Source of the DNA: Pelagophyceae sp. CCMP2097
Lineage: Eukaryota; Sar; Pelagophyceae
Direction of reading: 5' to 3'
NCBI GenBank assembly: GCA_026770575.1
Contig: MU657185.1
Span: 455,578 to 483,991, forward strand
DNA length: 28,414 nucleotides
Below are positions 27,410 through 28,414 of this stretch, one piece after another. Below the pieces are notes generated by a model that was not told where the DNA came from, did not search any database, and worked only from the letters and a program-made list of their open reading frames with translations. Each line of letters begins with the position of its first letter. The stretch's first letter is position 1. A program made the translations under genes and the position numbers.

Positions 27410-28297
27410 TTACTTGGTGCCGCGCAGCAGGCGGCGCTCCGGCTGCGCGGTGGTCTCCGTCGGTTGCGTGATGGTATTCGAGATGAGCGTGACGGCCGTC
27501 TGCGCGAGGACGCGGCCGTTGAGGGAAGCCAGCTCCTTAAAGGCGGCGTGCGTCTTGACGAGGAAGATGCCCTCGAAGTGCGCGCTGTCGCCAGCCGCGA
27601 CGTAGCCCGCGACCTGCCAGAAGATGTTCTCCGCCTTGGCGTCGCCGTCGAGGGTGACCGTGACGCCGTCGGCGAAGATGGCGTTGCCCGAAATCTGCAG
27701 GATGAAGACGTCGGTAGAGCGGCTGGCGGTGAAGGTAATGCCGTCGGCGATGTTCACGTCCGACCCCCACGTGTACACGCCCGGCGTCAGCGTCTCGCCA
27801 CCGATGAGGCCGCCAGCGAGGTTGATGCGCGACGCGTCGGTGTTGGGCCGGCCCGCGGCGTCGGTATAAGCCTTCTCCATGTCGAGGATCGCCGTCGTCA
27901 GCATCGCGGGCGTGCCGCCGCCGTCGTCGGCGGCGAAGAGCTTGCCCTCGACCTGCTCCGACGTGGCGTAATGGGTCGTATGGTGCTGCGTGAGCGCGAA
28001 GCCCGTGCGCGCCGTGCCCGCGATGGGCGACACGCCGACGTCGCCGGTGATGTGGGACTGCGGGACGTTGGTGACGCCTGACTTGGCGAGGATGGCGTAG
28101 TTGCCGGCGGTGCCGAGGACGACCGGGTCCGGCGAGAGGTACGTCGGCAGCGACGTCGGCAGCGCCGTCGGCAGCGCCGTCGGCTCGGGGGTGGGGGCGT
28201 GGCTCGGCGTCGGCGTCGGCAGCGGCGTCGGCTCGTTTGTCTCGCAGTAGCACGGCAGGTCGTCGGTTACGGCCCCGGGTAAGTCGTTCCTATTCAT
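27410..28297 (-). CDS. DUF3494 ice-binding-like protein, 5' end probably outside window
   Basis: The DUF3494 fold is an irregular beta-solenoid used as ice-binding (antifreeze or recrystallisation-inhibiting) protein by sea-ice algae, fungi and bacteria. Here a Pro/Thr-rich linker (repeated PTALPT, PTPLPT) precedes a full domain: VVLGTAGNYAILAKSGVTN, ITGDVGVSPIAGTARTGFAL, FAADDGGGTPAML, LAGGLIGGETLTPGVYTW, STDVFILQISGN, AKAENIFWQVAG, HFEGIFLVKT and SLNGRVLAQTAVTL. A 20-residue basic tail ends RRLLRGTK. The listed ATG at 28297 lacks a signal peptide, and an AATAG|G acceptor overlaps it, so the true first exon is probably right of the window. Related proteins also bind surfaces other than ice, so ice binding is inferred. 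An N-terminal PT-rich stalk suggests cell-surface display or secretion. Confidence 0.87.
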   Translation of the reverse strand: MNRNDLPGAVTDDLPCYCETNEPTPLPTPTPSHAPTPEPTALPTALPTSLPTYLSPDPVVLGTAGNYAILAKSGVTNVPQSHITGDVGVSPIAGTARTGFALTQHHTTHYATSEQVEGKLFAADDGGGTPAMLTTAILDMEKAYTDAAGRPNTDASRINLAGGLIGGETLTPGVYTWGSDVNIADGITFTASRSTDVFILQISGNAIFADGVTVTLDGDAKAENIFWQVAGYVAAGDSAHFEGIFLVKTHAAFKELASLNGRVLAQTAVTLISNTITQPTETTAQPERRLLRGTK

Positions 28298-28414
28298 TCA
28301 ATCACGAGTTTGTGAGGAGCCCCGGGCCCTCGTACGTCGGCCCTCGAGGTTCGTTCCGACGAGCCGACTGCACTCGAAGGCGCGAGCAGCGCGACCCGCC
28401 AAAGGATGCACGTG

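Noticed and set aside
27239..28081. 280-codon plus-strand open frame
   Set aside because: Antisense to the intact DUF3494 domain; no family resemblance.

Overview
The window is nuclear DNA from a GC-rich, intron-bearing eukaryotic microbe. Nearly every recognisable protein is split by very short introns (about 40-155 nt). The protein set points to a heterokont alga, most likely a pelagophyte such as Aureococcus or Pelagomonas: giant organelle-type helical-repeat proteins with a RAP domain, DUF3494 ice-binding-like proteins, an algal V-ATPase and GAD, and GC-AG introns. The organism is inferred; no rRNA or organellar marker is present.

Layout, left to right. 1-1106: a minus-strand unrecognised reading frame, broken or spliced by one in-frame TAG. 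1200-2324 (+): signal peptide peptidase family intramembrane aspartyl protease. 2417-3539 (-): lysine-rich protein with a PP1-docking-like motif and a C-terminal membrane segment. 4152-6847 (+): six-exon GH89 alpha-N-acetylglucosaminidase. 7244-8925 (-): six-exon MFS (phosphate-transporter-like) carrier. 9101-11491 (-): intron-less 37-residue helical-repeat protein. 12261-12548 (-): small CX9C protein. 12824-13476 (-): SPT4. 13908-14713 (-): V-ATPase subunit F, divergent from 14921-16494 (+): PXYLP1-type 2-phosphoxylose phosphatase. 16698-18523 (+): glutamate decarboxylase. 18524-19639: non-coding region with a tandem array, an inverted-repeat pair and a hairpin. 19640-22375 (+): a second 37-residue repeat protein, this one ending in a RAP domain. 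22477-26213 (-): IGHMBP2-type helicase carrying an N-terminal R3H and a C-terminal ubiquitin-like domain. 26383-27057 (-): truncated, frameshifted DUF3494 copy. 27410-28297 (-): intact DUF3494 ice-binding-like domain, its 5' end probably beyond the window.

These genes are not one pathway; the order looks like ordinary compact algal gene packing. Loose themes are organelle RNA metabolism (two HPR-type proteins), nucleic-acid handling (helicase, SPT4), the secretory or acidic compartment (V-ATPase F, NAGLU, SPP, PXYLP1) and ice or surface binding (DUF3494). The exon models were built by hand from homology and reading phase; where they close exactly (NAGLU, MFS, SPT4, PXYLP1) I regard them as reliable, and unresolved junctions are stated.
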